A stretch of DNA of 57,192 nucleotides from Vitrella brassicaformis (lineage: Eukaryota > Sar > Vitrellaceae): NCBI GenBank assembly GCA_001179505.1, contig CDMY01000493.1, forward strand, positions 1 through 57,192, written 5' to 3'. Both the position numbers and the translations under genes were made by a program. The notes under the pieces were generated by a model, which was not told the origin of the DNA, searched no databases, and worked only from the letters and a program-made list of their open reading frames with translations. The first letter of the stretch is position 1, and the number at the start of each line of letters is the position of its first letter. Of this stretch, positions 1-11,017 are shown one piece after another.

Positions 1-333
1 CGGCCTTTTTCGCACATGTCCAACATGAAAACACGCACCCTAACATGCAACCCGGACACGCAACACGCAGCACGCAGAGGGCAGATGCAGCAGACAGGAG
101 GATATGCAATGCGCTGCGAACGACGGCAACATACAGGCAGGCAGGCACACAACGGCGCACACACGCCACCCCAGCAGCAGCTTGAAGGCGGCGTGCATGC
201 GTGCATCCTGCACCATGACTCCATACGGCTTGATCTGCGAGCTCAAATAGGCTGGAAGTCAACTTCGCAGATCTGGCTGTGTAGTGGTGCGCATTCTCGT
301 TGCGGATGTTGTGAGTGAGGCATTGCTTCATTC
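1..333. other. Intergenic / 5' flank of first gene
   Basis: No coding sequence can be supported here. The stretch is CA-rich low-complexity DNA. It contains one copy of the recurring octamer TGCGAGCT at 236-243, about 91 nt upstream of the start codon at 334. Confidence 0.6.
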
Positions 334-1125
334 ATGGCGTTGAGAGTGGCGAGGCGGCTGTGTGCGCCAGCCCCGAAAGGCCTTGGCTTGGAGGAGAGCT
401 ACGCAGCTGGATGGACGAGGGCACTCAACGATCTGCGCAGGTACGTTCATGACCTGGTCTGCAGGGGCGATGCTGCCGCTGACAGGCGCTTTGTCGTGTG
501 TGTGTGGGTGCAGTTTCAGTTTCCGCGGCTTCTTTGAGGAGCGCAACTTCTGGCACACGGGCTCGACGGGCGGCTTCTGGCTCATCGTCTTCACCGCGCC
601 ATTGTGGTACCCTGCAGCCAAGGTTGGTGCAGTTCAGACAGACACAGAAACACCTGACTGGCTCCGCACACAGAGAGGCCGCTGTCTGTGTCGTGTGTGT
701 GGGTGTTGGTGCAGGAGTTTTACTGGACGGGTCAGTACAAGCAGTACGAGAAGCAGGAGATCCTCTCAGATAGGTTCACCTGGCTGCACGAACGAATGCT
801 GGTCAGTCTGTCGCGGGTGGGTGGGCTGCGCCACAAGAAGGCACCAGAATGCGTCGAAAGGTGCTCTGTCTGCCTGCTGTCTGTCTGTGTGTCAATGCAT
901 TATTATGTATTTGTGCAGGAGGATGAGATTGAGAAGGTCCTCATGAAGCAGGTGCCGAGGGAGGGATTCCAAACGCCTGCGCTCTCTCTCGGTGGGCAGG
1001 CAGGCAGGCAGGCAGGCAGGGAGGGAATCGCTGCACCATACAGGCGACATGTGTGCTGGGTATGGCTGTTCGCTTCGATGTTTGTTATGGTTGTTCAGGG
1101 CCGGATGAACCATGAGTCTTACTGA
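334..1125 (+). CDS. Small single-pass membrane protein, unknown function
   Basis: Five-exon model: 334-440, 514-622, 715-801, 919-951, 1099-1125; about 120 residues. All four introns are GT-AG and phase-consistent (phases 2, 0, 0, 0). The N-terminus is Arg/Ala-rich and acid-free (MALRVARRLCAPAPKG), like a mitochondrial presequence. One hydrophobic segment (GGFWLIVFTAPLWYP) sits near residues 50-65, followed by a charged tail rich in Tyr, Lys and Glu. This layout fits a small inner-membrane subunit of a respiratory complex, but no family was recognised, so that is inference. The second exon could also start at 520 in the same phase. The last intron is less certain because the open frame continues through it. 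Confidence 0.65.
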
Positions 1126-2023
1126 GTGTTAATCGGCATTGCCAGGCAACAGGCAGCCCCACCCACAAGTCATGACTATGAGACCACGTGTGGCAGTCGT
1201 TGCGTTCTTCCATTGCCATCGGGAATCGGCATTCCTCGCTCGACTCAAGCATCTGAGCGGGAAATGTGAGATTCTTGAAGGTAATGGCAGTCCGACGAAG
1301 ACGGCAATGTGTGAGTGACAGTGGTTATGGACGTCTGCGCATCTTGATGAGTATGGCGATGCGCTGTACGGACTTGAAATGATTGAAATGACAACTGTGT
1401 CCTAGTGTCAGACACCACAATCAATCCCCACAGTCGGTCGTCACTGCAGAGTGCATCTGCATCGGCCGCCCCTGGGCATCCATCATCAGTCATCTTGTCC
1501 AAAAGTCGTGCACTGACCTAACGTAGCCAGTGCCATGACAGATCCGATAAATGTCGATGGAATGACATGCAGCGAGTGAGTAGGCGAGCGTAAAGCATTG
1601 GCTCAGCAAACCAGCTCACTCTGCGCGTGTCTTCCTCTCTCCCTCTCTCTCTCTCTCTCTCAGACACACACACACACACCCCACCACTACATGCCTCTCT
1701 CCGCTTCCTTCTTGCCGTGTCTCGCATGCTGCTGCTGTGAATGACGACAGCCAGCTGACCCTTTTAATTATGGTCACCGCCATTTTGGCCCATACCACCG
1801 CGACCTGTCGTTTCTGAAGCCGGTAATTGCAAAACCGCAAAATCGGCCCGACACACACCACACACACACACAGGACAGACCACCACACTCACATCGACAC
1901 ATCAGCAGCGCAAAAGCATCAAGCCCAAAAGTCAGCAGACATATACGGCACACCACAGACCATACCCAGACCCACCAAGGAACCGCTCGGCCGACAGGTT
2001 CCCCCCTGTGGCTACCGAGACAC
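1126..2023. other. Intergenic, low complexity
   Basis: About 900 bases between converging genes. It holds a CT run near 1637-1661 joined to a CA run, and CA-rich sequence near 1855-1875. No reading frame here has phase-compatible splice sites or protein-like composition. It probably holds the 3' UTRs of both neighbours. Confidence 0.5.
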
Positions 2024-3088
2024 TCAGTTAGCGCTCCAGGTCTTGGTCTTGGGGGGAAGGTCGTTGAGGAAGTCGAACCTCGGCCCGATGTAGCAGGGAT
2101 CGTCCGCCGTGCCCCAGTTGCTGATGTAGGGCGCGTGCACGTCTGATATGAAGAGTGCCCGCTGGCAAGGGTCCGTCTCATCCTGTATGCCGGTCTCGAT
2201 GGACGGACCATGGCCACACTGGATGTCGTTGAACCTGATGCATGCATGCCGATCGCACCACGGACAACACAGGCAACGTGTAAGCAAGGTGATGAGAGGC
2301 CTTGCTTGCTTACACGGCTTCCACTTGGAAGTCCTCGCCCTGTATGGCGGCGCGCTGTTCGCAGAGCTCCCGGATGCTCCACTCCCCCGGACCAGCAAAA
2401 CCCCCCCTGAGCAGATACATACAAGGCAAGCGATACGGTTTCTCTGAGATGCCGTCGCTTCTTCTACGCTTCCATCCCACCATCCACGGTGACCTACCGA
2501 AGGTTCAACTTGCCGACATCGTGATCGAAGGGCGTAGGATGATCCGTCGAGTAGCTGCAGATGCCTGCAATGAATGCACGACAAAACAGGCCCCGCTGCT
2601 GGCTGCAAGTGAGGGATTTGGTCTCTGGTGCATGCCTACGTACATCGGCCGTTGATGACGACGCTGACACAAACACACCATACACAGGGAGGGAGGGAGG
2701 GAGGGAGGATTGCTGCACTTTGGTTGCGCCACGTGTCGATCCTGTTCACCTGTCCACCATGAGCCACATGAAGTTGGTCACCACGCGCGGATGTCGATAG
2801 CGATTCGGATCTTCGCCCGTCATGGCAGGGTCTTGCCACAGTGGTGGCAGCGACTTGATGTACCTGTCAGACATACGTTAACTCATAGCGCAACGGCAGG
2901 CAGAGTCTGTCGGTCTCTCATGAAACGAACTGCGTGATGTACCTGTCCACCGCTGTCCTCCCGGGATTTTGCCAGCCGGGATCCTCCCAGGGAGGCGGGG
3001 CGACGACAGCCCAGTGGGGTGGTTGTGGAGCGCTCACCGTGGCCAGCACGAGAAAGAACACGGATGTGGCAAAAGCGTGGACAGCCAT
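2024..3088 (-). CDS. Secreted protein of unknown function
   Basis: Five exons read right to left: 3088-2943, 2863-2750, 2554-2498, 2406-2314, 2234-2024; 206 residues. All four introns are phase 2 and GT-AG. The start at 3088 gives a clear signal peptide (MAVHAFATSVFFLVLATVSA). An in-frame upstream start at 3220 exists but would bury it. The mature part is rich in Pro, Trp and Asp, with motifs such as DRYIKSLPPLWQDP and FISDVHAPYISNWG and four cysteines. No transmembrane segment follows, so export from the cell or to a vacuole is likely. No family was recognised. It is divergently paired with the gene starting at 3297. Confidence 0.72.
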
Positions 3089-3296
3089 GCTCTCGCCGGA
3101 AGCCGCCAGAAAGAAAAGGCCGTCACCCAAAAGAAAAACGAATGAAGAAAAGAAAACACCAAAGTCGACAGAGGAGCCCTGCGCGGCGGCCGGAAGAGCA
3201 AATTCCGTACCCGCATGCAACGGTTGAGGGTCAACGGCTTGGCCCCCAGTCTCGAAATCGGGGGGTTCGGATCGCTCAAGAGTGTTGACGTTGATG

Positions 3297-5440
3297 GCTG
3301 ACGTATCAGCGCGGCCGACCCCCGCCGCTGCTTGTGCCGAGCCGGTTCAAACCATCACGTTTGAGTCCCCCGTGCATGAGCCGCACGAGGCCGCCACCTT
3401 CCGCCTCGGGTCTTCCCGGAGTCACCACCACGCAGACGATGTGCTGGAGGCGATTGCCGAGGAGGCTGCTGACGTGCCGACCTTACATGCAGTGACGTCT
3501 TCATTGCAAGAGAATCATGGAGACGCGGAGAAGAAGACTGGCGGTGCCTCTGGTCACGACTCTAGTGGTGTTGTTGTCAATGCCGATTCGGATGAGCCTG
3601 TGGTGACGAAACTCATTCCTGATTCAGCCAGTGGCACGCACTCATCCCTGCCGATGATGTTCTGCCAGCCTCATGATTATTGCGACGAGGAACTTGTGGG
3701 AGAAGTGGCTGCTGCTGAGAAAGAGGCGGCAGAGGTGGAGGTGCGGCTGGACTCGCCTCGAAAGGATGATGTCCTCGACGCCAAGCAGGGACACAGTCGA
3801 CCCCTTGCCCAGCCCCATGCTGTCGCTGCTGCTGCCGCGTCCGTGAGCGTGCGCGGGCCGCCTGTGCAGCAGTCTGATGTGTTGCAGAACCTGCTGGATG
3901 CCTATTCTCGTGAGGAGGGCGACAAGTGGGGCAAGGGAGGATGGCAGGCCTCAGCGCCAAGGTGGGTGAGATCTGTCAGCAGCACGACACTCTTCTGCAT
4001 TCATCGATATGTGTGCGCGTACTCCCTCTCGTCCACTCAGGGTGCCGACGAATCGCCGCCTTTCCTTCGTCGACCTTCGCTCAGCGGTCCATCGAGAGGT
4101 GATCCATGAGATGGAAGAAGCGGCCAACAAAGAAGACGCGACGACCAAGAAGAAGCCTCCCGCCACCCGGCGCTTCCTCAATCCTCGAGGCCTCACACCC
4201 AAGCTGACCAAGCAGGAGGACCTTCTCCCAGCCCGCACACGGTCTCTCCACAGCCCTCCTCCACCCAGGTCCGCCACCAGACCAGCGCCAAAGAAGCCGC
4301 CTGTGCGTCGTTTGTTCGGGACGGTAATAGAGCAGCGCACGAGTGTGCTGGAAACCAGGGAGAAAGAGGACAACCGGAGGAGCGCACGGGAGAGGGGCAG
4401 GAGCAGTGTGGGTAGGAAGAGGAGTCCCACCGCTCCCCTACCGTCACCTCAGGCGACTGGGCGCCGACTCACCTTGAAGGACGAAGCAGGAAAGGTAAGG
4501 AGACCGATAAGGACATCATGTCGCTTTCATGGCTATGTCTCTCTGTTCTCAGACCGCAGCGACCGTAGCGAGCACGTCCGTCACGCTGCGATGGCCTGTC
4601 AAGAACTCTCCCGAAGGCTTCCGCTGGCCCAATCGCATCGAGCCCATCTCCCTCGACGACCTGACCAGCCCACGGTCCGAGGACGTCGCCACGCAGAAGC
4701 TGCCCCCGACTCGCGAGAAGAAGCCATCCTTTTTCGGGCCGCTCAGGACGGTGGTGCTGGACACACCTGCAGTGAAGGACGCTGTTCCCAAGGAAGCCAG
4801 CCAGACCCCGCCGAAGGCTCCCATCCCCAACAGCAACGAGGCCCCAGCCAACACAGAAAAGGCAGAAGGAGAGGGAGAGGGAGGGATGGCGGAAGGGGTG
4901 GTCTCCACCCCCGTGCCGCCCATCCACTACCCATATGTGTGTCCGCCTTTCCCTGGTGTGCCCCGCCACTCGTTTGCTGCACCCCGCAACGTGTCAACGC
5001 CCCACCTACACAAGGCTGTCCCCGTCGCCGTCCCGCCTGCTGCGGCTCACGCGATTGTCCCCCCGAGACGGTCGGAGACGGGCACGAGAGTTGTGCGGAT
5101 GCCGTCCCATGGGCCGCCAATGCGCCGCCCACTCAGTCAAGGAACTTCAATGCGGCGGGCGCCCAGCCTGCCTCGGTCTGGCTCTCTTGGTGGCTTCTTC
5201 CAGATGCCTGTGTCTCGACCCCCGTCTCGCCACCACCATTTGCCGCTCCCCCTGCCTCGGCCTCACTCGCCGCGTGTCAAGAGCAAGCCCCAGGCTGGAG
5301 TGCGGACGTGGGTGGTGATGGGGCAGCCCCGTGTGCTTGGAGTGCGTCGTCTGCCGGCGGTGTGGGCCAACGGCGGCTGGCAGGCAGCACCCACAGAGGC
5401 GTCCTTGGTGCAGAAGCAGGGCAAAGGCGGCCAGGAGTGA
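3297..5440 (+). CDS. Large disordered Pro/Arg-rich protein, unknown
   Basis: Three exons: 3297-3961, 4041-4494, 4553-5440 (junction phases 2 and 0); about 668 residues. A start at 3282 in the same frame is equally possible (MLTLMADV). The N-terminal third is acidic. The middle is strongly basic, with KKKPPATRRFLNPRG and a patch RRLFGTVIEQRTSVLETREK. The last exon is Pro/Ser/Arg-rich with repeated MRR-P-S motifs (PPMRRPLSQ, SMRRAPSL). A short aromatic block RWPVKNSPEGFRWPN near residue 385 is the best candidate for a conserved motif. There is no signal peptide, membrane segment or recognised domain. Composition suggests a scaffold or cytoskeletal protein, as inference only. Confidence 0.68.
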
Positions 5441-5793
5441 TGGAGGACAACTTCGGAAGGGCCACCTGGTTGCATGTCGCAGGGACGCCCAGCCTCATGC
5501 ATGCCACCTTCTGAATGGATGATGCGTGAGATTTTGTTTGGACGGATCCCGTGACTGACAGAGGATGAGACAGAACGTGCAGCGAATCAAATGGATTGAA
5601 CTAATCACCATTCGACGGGACATATCACCAACATCATCAGGGATGCCACCATGCAGGAAAACTGCTCGTGGCGGCCTTGACTTCTCGGGGTCCGGGACAG
5701 CAGGAGCTCTGAGCTCGCACATCGTTTACCGGTCTTCTTGGTTTTCCCGCCGCTTGGAAGGCACTGAGGGACAGAAATTGAGCAGAGCTGATC

Positions 5794-7835
5794 ATGAATC
5801 ATTTGGTAGGACACCAAACAGCCTGCATCAACGCTCGATGTGTTCATTTTGGGGGTCTGCTTGTTGTTGACGTTTGTGCAGGTATCGTCCAGCAGGGCAA
5901 TTGAGGGGCTCAAGGCAGCCATAGGTGACCCTTCCACCCTCACGCAACTGCCCCGGTGGGCCCTCACCAAGGCGGAGCCTCTCATCCGTCATTGTATCGA
6001 GGTGCCAATTGGCCAAATCGCACAGTGGCCGGCCGACAGCATTGTTCAAGCCCTCAGGCTGACGCAGGTGAGGGGAACATGGCCAAGGGGAGTGCGGCAA
6101 GGAATGGCCTCTGTGCGAGTGTTGCAGCTATTGCTCGCCAAGTTGTTTGACGAACTGCTTCTTCTCAAGGTGAGACAAAGGGTCGGCTCGCGTCACCCTC
6201 GACTTCCTGATCCGTGGGTGGCTGTGTCAGAGATATTTCACAAAGTCTGGGCAGCAGATCAACAAAATACAGGTGTGGATGGATGGGCACACATCAATCA
6301 CGCTCCCGTACCAACCTGCCTTCTTGCAACATGACGATGCAGGCTGACTTCCAGGGCGTCCGCGCCATCCACGAGCAGAACGAGCTCCTCCGCTCGTGCA
6401 TCATCTATCTGGTGCCCCCGTCCGTCAAACACATCCTCGAGCACAGCAACATCCCAAACATGCCCAACCTGAGAGACAAACCGAGATGCACCCACCCGGC
6501 CCTCCTGAAGCTGGTGCGGTACTCTCTCTCAGCGAACAAGAGCTCCGCTGCCGCGCGTATACAGGCTATATGGCGGGGGAAGGTCGGAAGGCGGAGGCAT
6601 CGGGATCAACTGCGAGACATCGTTCACAAGGCCGAGGCCAAGCTGAGAGTCAGTGAGAGTGCATTGATGTCAGGAGAGCGCCGTTCGATGAGTCTCTTTG
6701 TGTTGTCTTCAGGCAATGGTGCAGGAGTCCGGCTCCCCAACCGCGAGCCCCTCTCGCGCCATCATGGGCACTCCCACATCAGCTTCCACAGACCGAGACG
6801 ACAGCCAGCTGTCGCAGCAGCAGTCGGCCCTCATGCTCATTCAGCACATCACACCCAGACTCACCAAGATCGGGCTCACCATTGAGGGCGTGTTCCGCGC
6901 TGCTGACGTCAACTGCGGGGGTGAGGTGTGGCTGTCGGCCTTGATCGCTTTCATGAGGCAGTCGTGCCGAGTGCCGCTCACACTGGGTGATGCTCTGAAG
7001 CTGCTGGGGCTGTTTCGATCGCCGACGGGCCGCAACGTTGCTGCCAAGAGGGACTCAGCGACTTACGCAGAGTTTGCCGGTGAGTTGACATCGATGGTGG
7101 AAAATGCCGTTAGTTACATCTGTATGTCTGTGTGTCTTGCCATTGCTCACTCAGGCAGCTTCCGTCTGCTGCTGACTGAGACAGCATGCCAATACACCGT
7201 GACCCACCTGAACATCCAGCAGCTGGCGTACGCATGCGGCATCGCCGAGTGCGAGACCACATCCACCGCCAGAGGCCCATCAACACCATCACCACACCAT
7301 GCAGGGGCCCCCTCCCCTTCCCACAGCACCCTCGGTCTCCCGGACCGGAGGAAGTCGCTCACTAAGATAGCTATCCCGTCTCTGTGGGATGTGACTACAT
7401 GCCTCAAGGCCCGCTATGGCAGCGGCTTCACCTGGGGCAGCCTGGTGGACAGTGCAGAGAGGGCCAGGTTGCAGCGGCGGATTGAGCACCTCCGGGGTGT
7501 GAGGCGGGGGGAGGCCTGGGGGGGAGAGAGTGGGGCGGGGGAGGAGATGGCCATGCTGAGACAGCAGCAGAGCAGCCCTGCGCCACTTACACAGGTGGGG
7601 AGGGCCACGGCGGACCCATGTGTGTGAATGTTGGTCGATGTGGGTGTGTTGGTGGGTGTGATGATGTGTGCAGGTGCCGAAAGATTGGTTGACGTACCAC
7701 TTGATGAGTCTGCGGTTGCCTGCGCCGCCCGTGGTCATATTGGCGGCGATGGAGGGGCTGGCAAAGGGAGATCAGGACTTAATCAGTGTGGATGCCATCA
7801 AGCATCTGCTGACCATCAATGTTGACCCCACGTAG
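5794..7835 (+). CDS. IQ-motif (calmodulin-binding) protein
   Basis: Eight exons: 5794-5805, 5882-6067, 6128-6169, 6231-6272, 6343-6648, 6713-7079, 7155-7594, 7674-7835; about 518 residues, every junction in phase. The proposed first exon is only 12 nt (MNHL), chosen because the next exon opens in phase 0 and no longer frame reaches the donor at 5806. An IQ motif (ARIQAIWRGKVGRRR) lies near residues 165-180, followed by a basic helix. The next exon looks like degenerate EF-hand or helical pairs (GVFRAADVNCGGEVWLSALI). The 7155 exon has a Ser/Pro-rich linker. Binding of calmodulin or myosin-type light chains is inferred from the IQ motif only. A TGCGAGCT element lies 75 nt upstream on the minus strand. 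Confidence 0.7.
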
Positions 7836-8034
7836 ACAGACATAGAGATATATATTGTATAATAGGCACATGGAAATGTGAACACATACACACACACACG
7901 TGTCTCGCGTCTTTCTTGCACATCCACATATACGAGACACCACACGAAAATGGATGGATGGACTCTTGTACACTCACTCACTCGTCACATCTGTGTGTAT
8001 CTATATGAATATACATGTCTGTTGTGTGTCACAT

Positions 8035-10293
8035 CTATGCACTGCTGCTGCCGCCCTTGCCTCGCTTGAGCAGGTAGTTGTAGCTCTCAACGGCACGCTT
8101 GAAGCGCTCAGATGAGGCGTCCTTCTTTTTGGGGTCCGACACCTATATACACAGACACATACACATACACATACACACGTATATACGCAAACACCAACGT
8201 GGCGCGCAGCCACGTGTGTACCTTACCTTGTCAGGGTGGTGTTTGAGTGCGTATCGCCTGAAGGCATCTTTGACCTCCTTGGCATTGTGGGAGCGGGAGG
8301 GATCCAAACCTGACCCGCACCACACACCATGCATGCACGACACACACCATTAATGCATGACCTGGGCACACGCGGACATACACACAACACAGGGAGGGAG
8401 TGTGCACCTACCGAGGTTGCGGTAGTGCTGCGACAGATCGTCCTCATCAGTACCAAACCTGACAAGACATCGAGGGATGGCGGGAGGGAGGGATGAATGG
8501 ATGGGTGGGTGGATGTGTTCAACACACCAGTAGTTTTGGTCGGCTCTCTCCTGCTCGAATGCTCTCTGATGCTCGGCCTCCTCGAACGCTTGAGCACGCT
8601 CACGACCGCGGGCAAACGACTCTGCACACAATGAACACACACGGTGGCTCGGTTCTCCGGTGCATCCATGCCATGTGTACCCGAGTCAGAGTGTTCATAG
8701 CTCGCGTAGCCAGCGGGGTTCTCACGGAGAAAGTCGGCGTGCCGCCGCATCTGCAGGCAGGCAACACACCAGCCACAACAGACAGACACCCGTCTGTATG
8801 CCTGTCCCCTCCCTCCGTCAATTCATGGACACACCCACCTCCTGTTTGCGAAAGAAGTCACCGATGTCGCTCTGAATGGACGGCAGGTAGTGGGTGAAGA
8901 CCCCCGCAACCACCGAGATCAGCAGCGACATCGGCGAAGACAGCACCGTAAGCAGCCGAAGCCGTGACAGCAGCATCAAGGTGCCAAACAGCAGGAATGA
9001 GATCTTGGTCCCAGAGAGGTGGTAAATGCCCGCCGGTTTAGCCGTGAAGCCATGCACCAGGGTGGTGAACTTCCTGTCGAACCTCGAGTACTCGAACACG
9101 TAATAGGGGCACCACACGTTGTGCCGACGGATGTTGTGAATCTGCAACGACTGAACCGCAGTGCGCATGTCGGGCTGAAACCCTGTCAGGGCACCTACAC
9201 ACACACACACACACACACACACAGAGAGAGAGAGAAACGTTATCCACCTGTCTCTGCGTGTCGTCCTCTGTTTGTTTTGTCCCACTCACTTTCCAGTTTG
9301 CTCTTTGCTGTCAGTCGTGCGTATTCCTTGAGCTTGTCAGGGAGCGCGAAGTGGATGGCATAGTCTGGCGACACGCTGAATGGTAATACAGTCTCATCAT
9401 CCTACTATGTGTGTTACCACACACACAGCCACACCCACAGATGCGACAAGAGCAGTTCTGGGTGGGGTGGTGGATGGTGGGTCTGCGTCTGTAACTTACG
9501 TCTGTCACTCACTCACTCACCTGCAGGATTTCATCGATCGGCACGGTCTGCACCACAAAGTCCCCTGCCAGCCTCTCGGCTACGGACCGACCTGATGGAT
9601 GAGCAGGTGCACAGACAGACAAGGGCAGATATAATCGTGTAGCTGTGTGTGTGTGTGCTTACTTACGGTGGTCGAAGGTGGCCAAGATCTGCGTGTATGG
9701 CGACGAGAAGTCGACACTGTGGTTCCGTAGGTGCACAAACTCGCTCACACGACGCCTACATATATCCAGACCCAGCCAACAGAGAAGAGCCAAATGCATT
9801 GGTTTGGCTTGTGTGAATGAACGCATCCGGGTGCTCTGCTTACGGTTTGCCGAGCGGCGGCGTGTAAGTGAATTCGCACTCGACAATCGCACTCATGACC
9901 ACATCGAACGCATAAAACGGCAAGAACTCCTTCCGTACAGCGGGGGGAAACAGCCTGCACACCAAGCGTTACATCCACACAAGCATGCATCTGCGTTTCG
10001 TACGTCACTCACTCGGTGAAGTTGGACACACTGAACATGCCGCCGATTCCCTTCAACATGGCCGCCTGGGCCTCCTTGTCGCTCACTGCAAACGGCACCG
10101 CAAGCCGCGGGCGGCCTCTCGACTGCCACCGTATGAACGTCGTCTGATGGCATGGGCGCCGCTGCAGCTGCGGTAGATGCCGCGTGAGCCGGATGAGTGC
10201 TGCGCACGATGAGTGGAGCGCCCGTGAGTGGATGGCTATGGCGGTGAGGCACCGGTGGACGGGGTGGACTGCTGCTGCTGTCGACAGCTGCAT
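8035..10293 (-). CDS. Membrane J-domain (DnaJ/Hsp40-type) protein, probably mitochondrial
   Basis: Eleven exons, right to left: 10293-10013, 9954-9844, 9755-9667, 9591-9521, 9401-9290, 9194-8839, 8750-8681, 8621-8528, 8458-8412, 8309-8227, 8142-8035; 473 residues, all phases agree. The N-terminus (MQLSTAAAVHPVHRCLTAIA, then Arg/His/Ser-rich) resembles a mitochondrial presequence. A roughly 200-residue region of unknown type follows, then two close hydrophobic segments (ISFLLFGTLMLLSRL and SLLISVVAGVFTHYL, about residues 265-310), then a charged coiled linker. The J-domain is at the extreme C-terminus: LGLDPSRSHNAKEVKDAF, the HPD signature in ALKHHPDK, and a final helix FKRAVESYNYLL. The HPD loop should stimulate an Hsp70. 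Membrane topology and import role are inference. Confidence 0.82.
9195..9233. repeat. (CA)n/(GA)n microsatellite in intron
   Basis: Long CA run followed by GA repeats. On the sense (minus) strand of the J-domain gene it is TC then TG repeats ending just before the TAG acceptor. It is typical of the intron 3' ends across the window. Confidence 0.85.
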
Positions 10294-11017
10294 TCTGTTG
10301 GTGCCTCATTCATCCGTGTCAATCACCACGCCGCCTCATAAGCGACAAGTGGCAAGAGATCCGTGTTCATAAGCAGCGAAATGCCGGAGATCTACCACAA
10401 TCGTCCTCTTCCCCTGCGAGCTTATCAGCAGCGGTTTCAGGGAGCACCCTAGGCGCTCACGATTTGCGAGCGCCCCAGACCCATGTACTGCTGCAGTTGG
10501 GTTGGTGCTGCCCTGCCCTGCCCGCTGTGTATGTGATGTATTGACTGACACATATGAATGGCTTCAACCACCGACACACCGCATGTGATATATGTGATGT
10601 CTGCCAGTCACCGCTGGCTGCGTTCCCCCACCCGCTCCCTCCCAAGTTGATCGATTGACCTGCACTGCACATGACCGACACGGCCGGCCGCCATAAAAGC
10701 GGCTACACCTACCTTCTGCATCAGCACACACATATATAAACATACACACATACGTACGAATGGCCTATACTGTATAGATAAGTAAAGAGAGGGCGGACGC
10801 CTACACACAACTGGACAAACTTTTTCAAGTAGCACCTGGACTCCTTCCTACTCACTCAGCCGCATGAGTCACACAAGCTAGTCAATCTACCTTCGCGGCT
10901 CCTCACTATGACTAAGACTAAGAAGGCGTCATGTATAACATACGTCGTCTGACTCGTCTGCATCAGAATCAGACGCCAGAGGGTCGTCTTCAAGGGCCTC
11001 CAGGGCCTCCATGGCGC
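10294..11017. other. Intergenic, no gene supported
   Basis: About 720 bases between the 5' end of the J-domain gene and the 3' end of the armadillo-like gene. Short open frames lack compatible splice sites. A variant TGCGAGCG occurs near 10465. Nothing else was recognised. Confidence 0.45.

Noticed and set aside
362-946. Long plus-strand frame running through the first gene
   Set aside because: It reads through introns. Only the part at 514-622 matches the spliced model.
2236-2250. TGCATGC-type strings like apicomplexan AP2 sites
   Set aside because: They occur often in TG/CA-rich DNA here, including inside introns, so no positional enrichment is visible.
4193-5132. Several minus-strand frames opposite the Pro-rich gene
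   Set aside because: They are shadows of a GC-rich plus-strand gene and lack splice partners.
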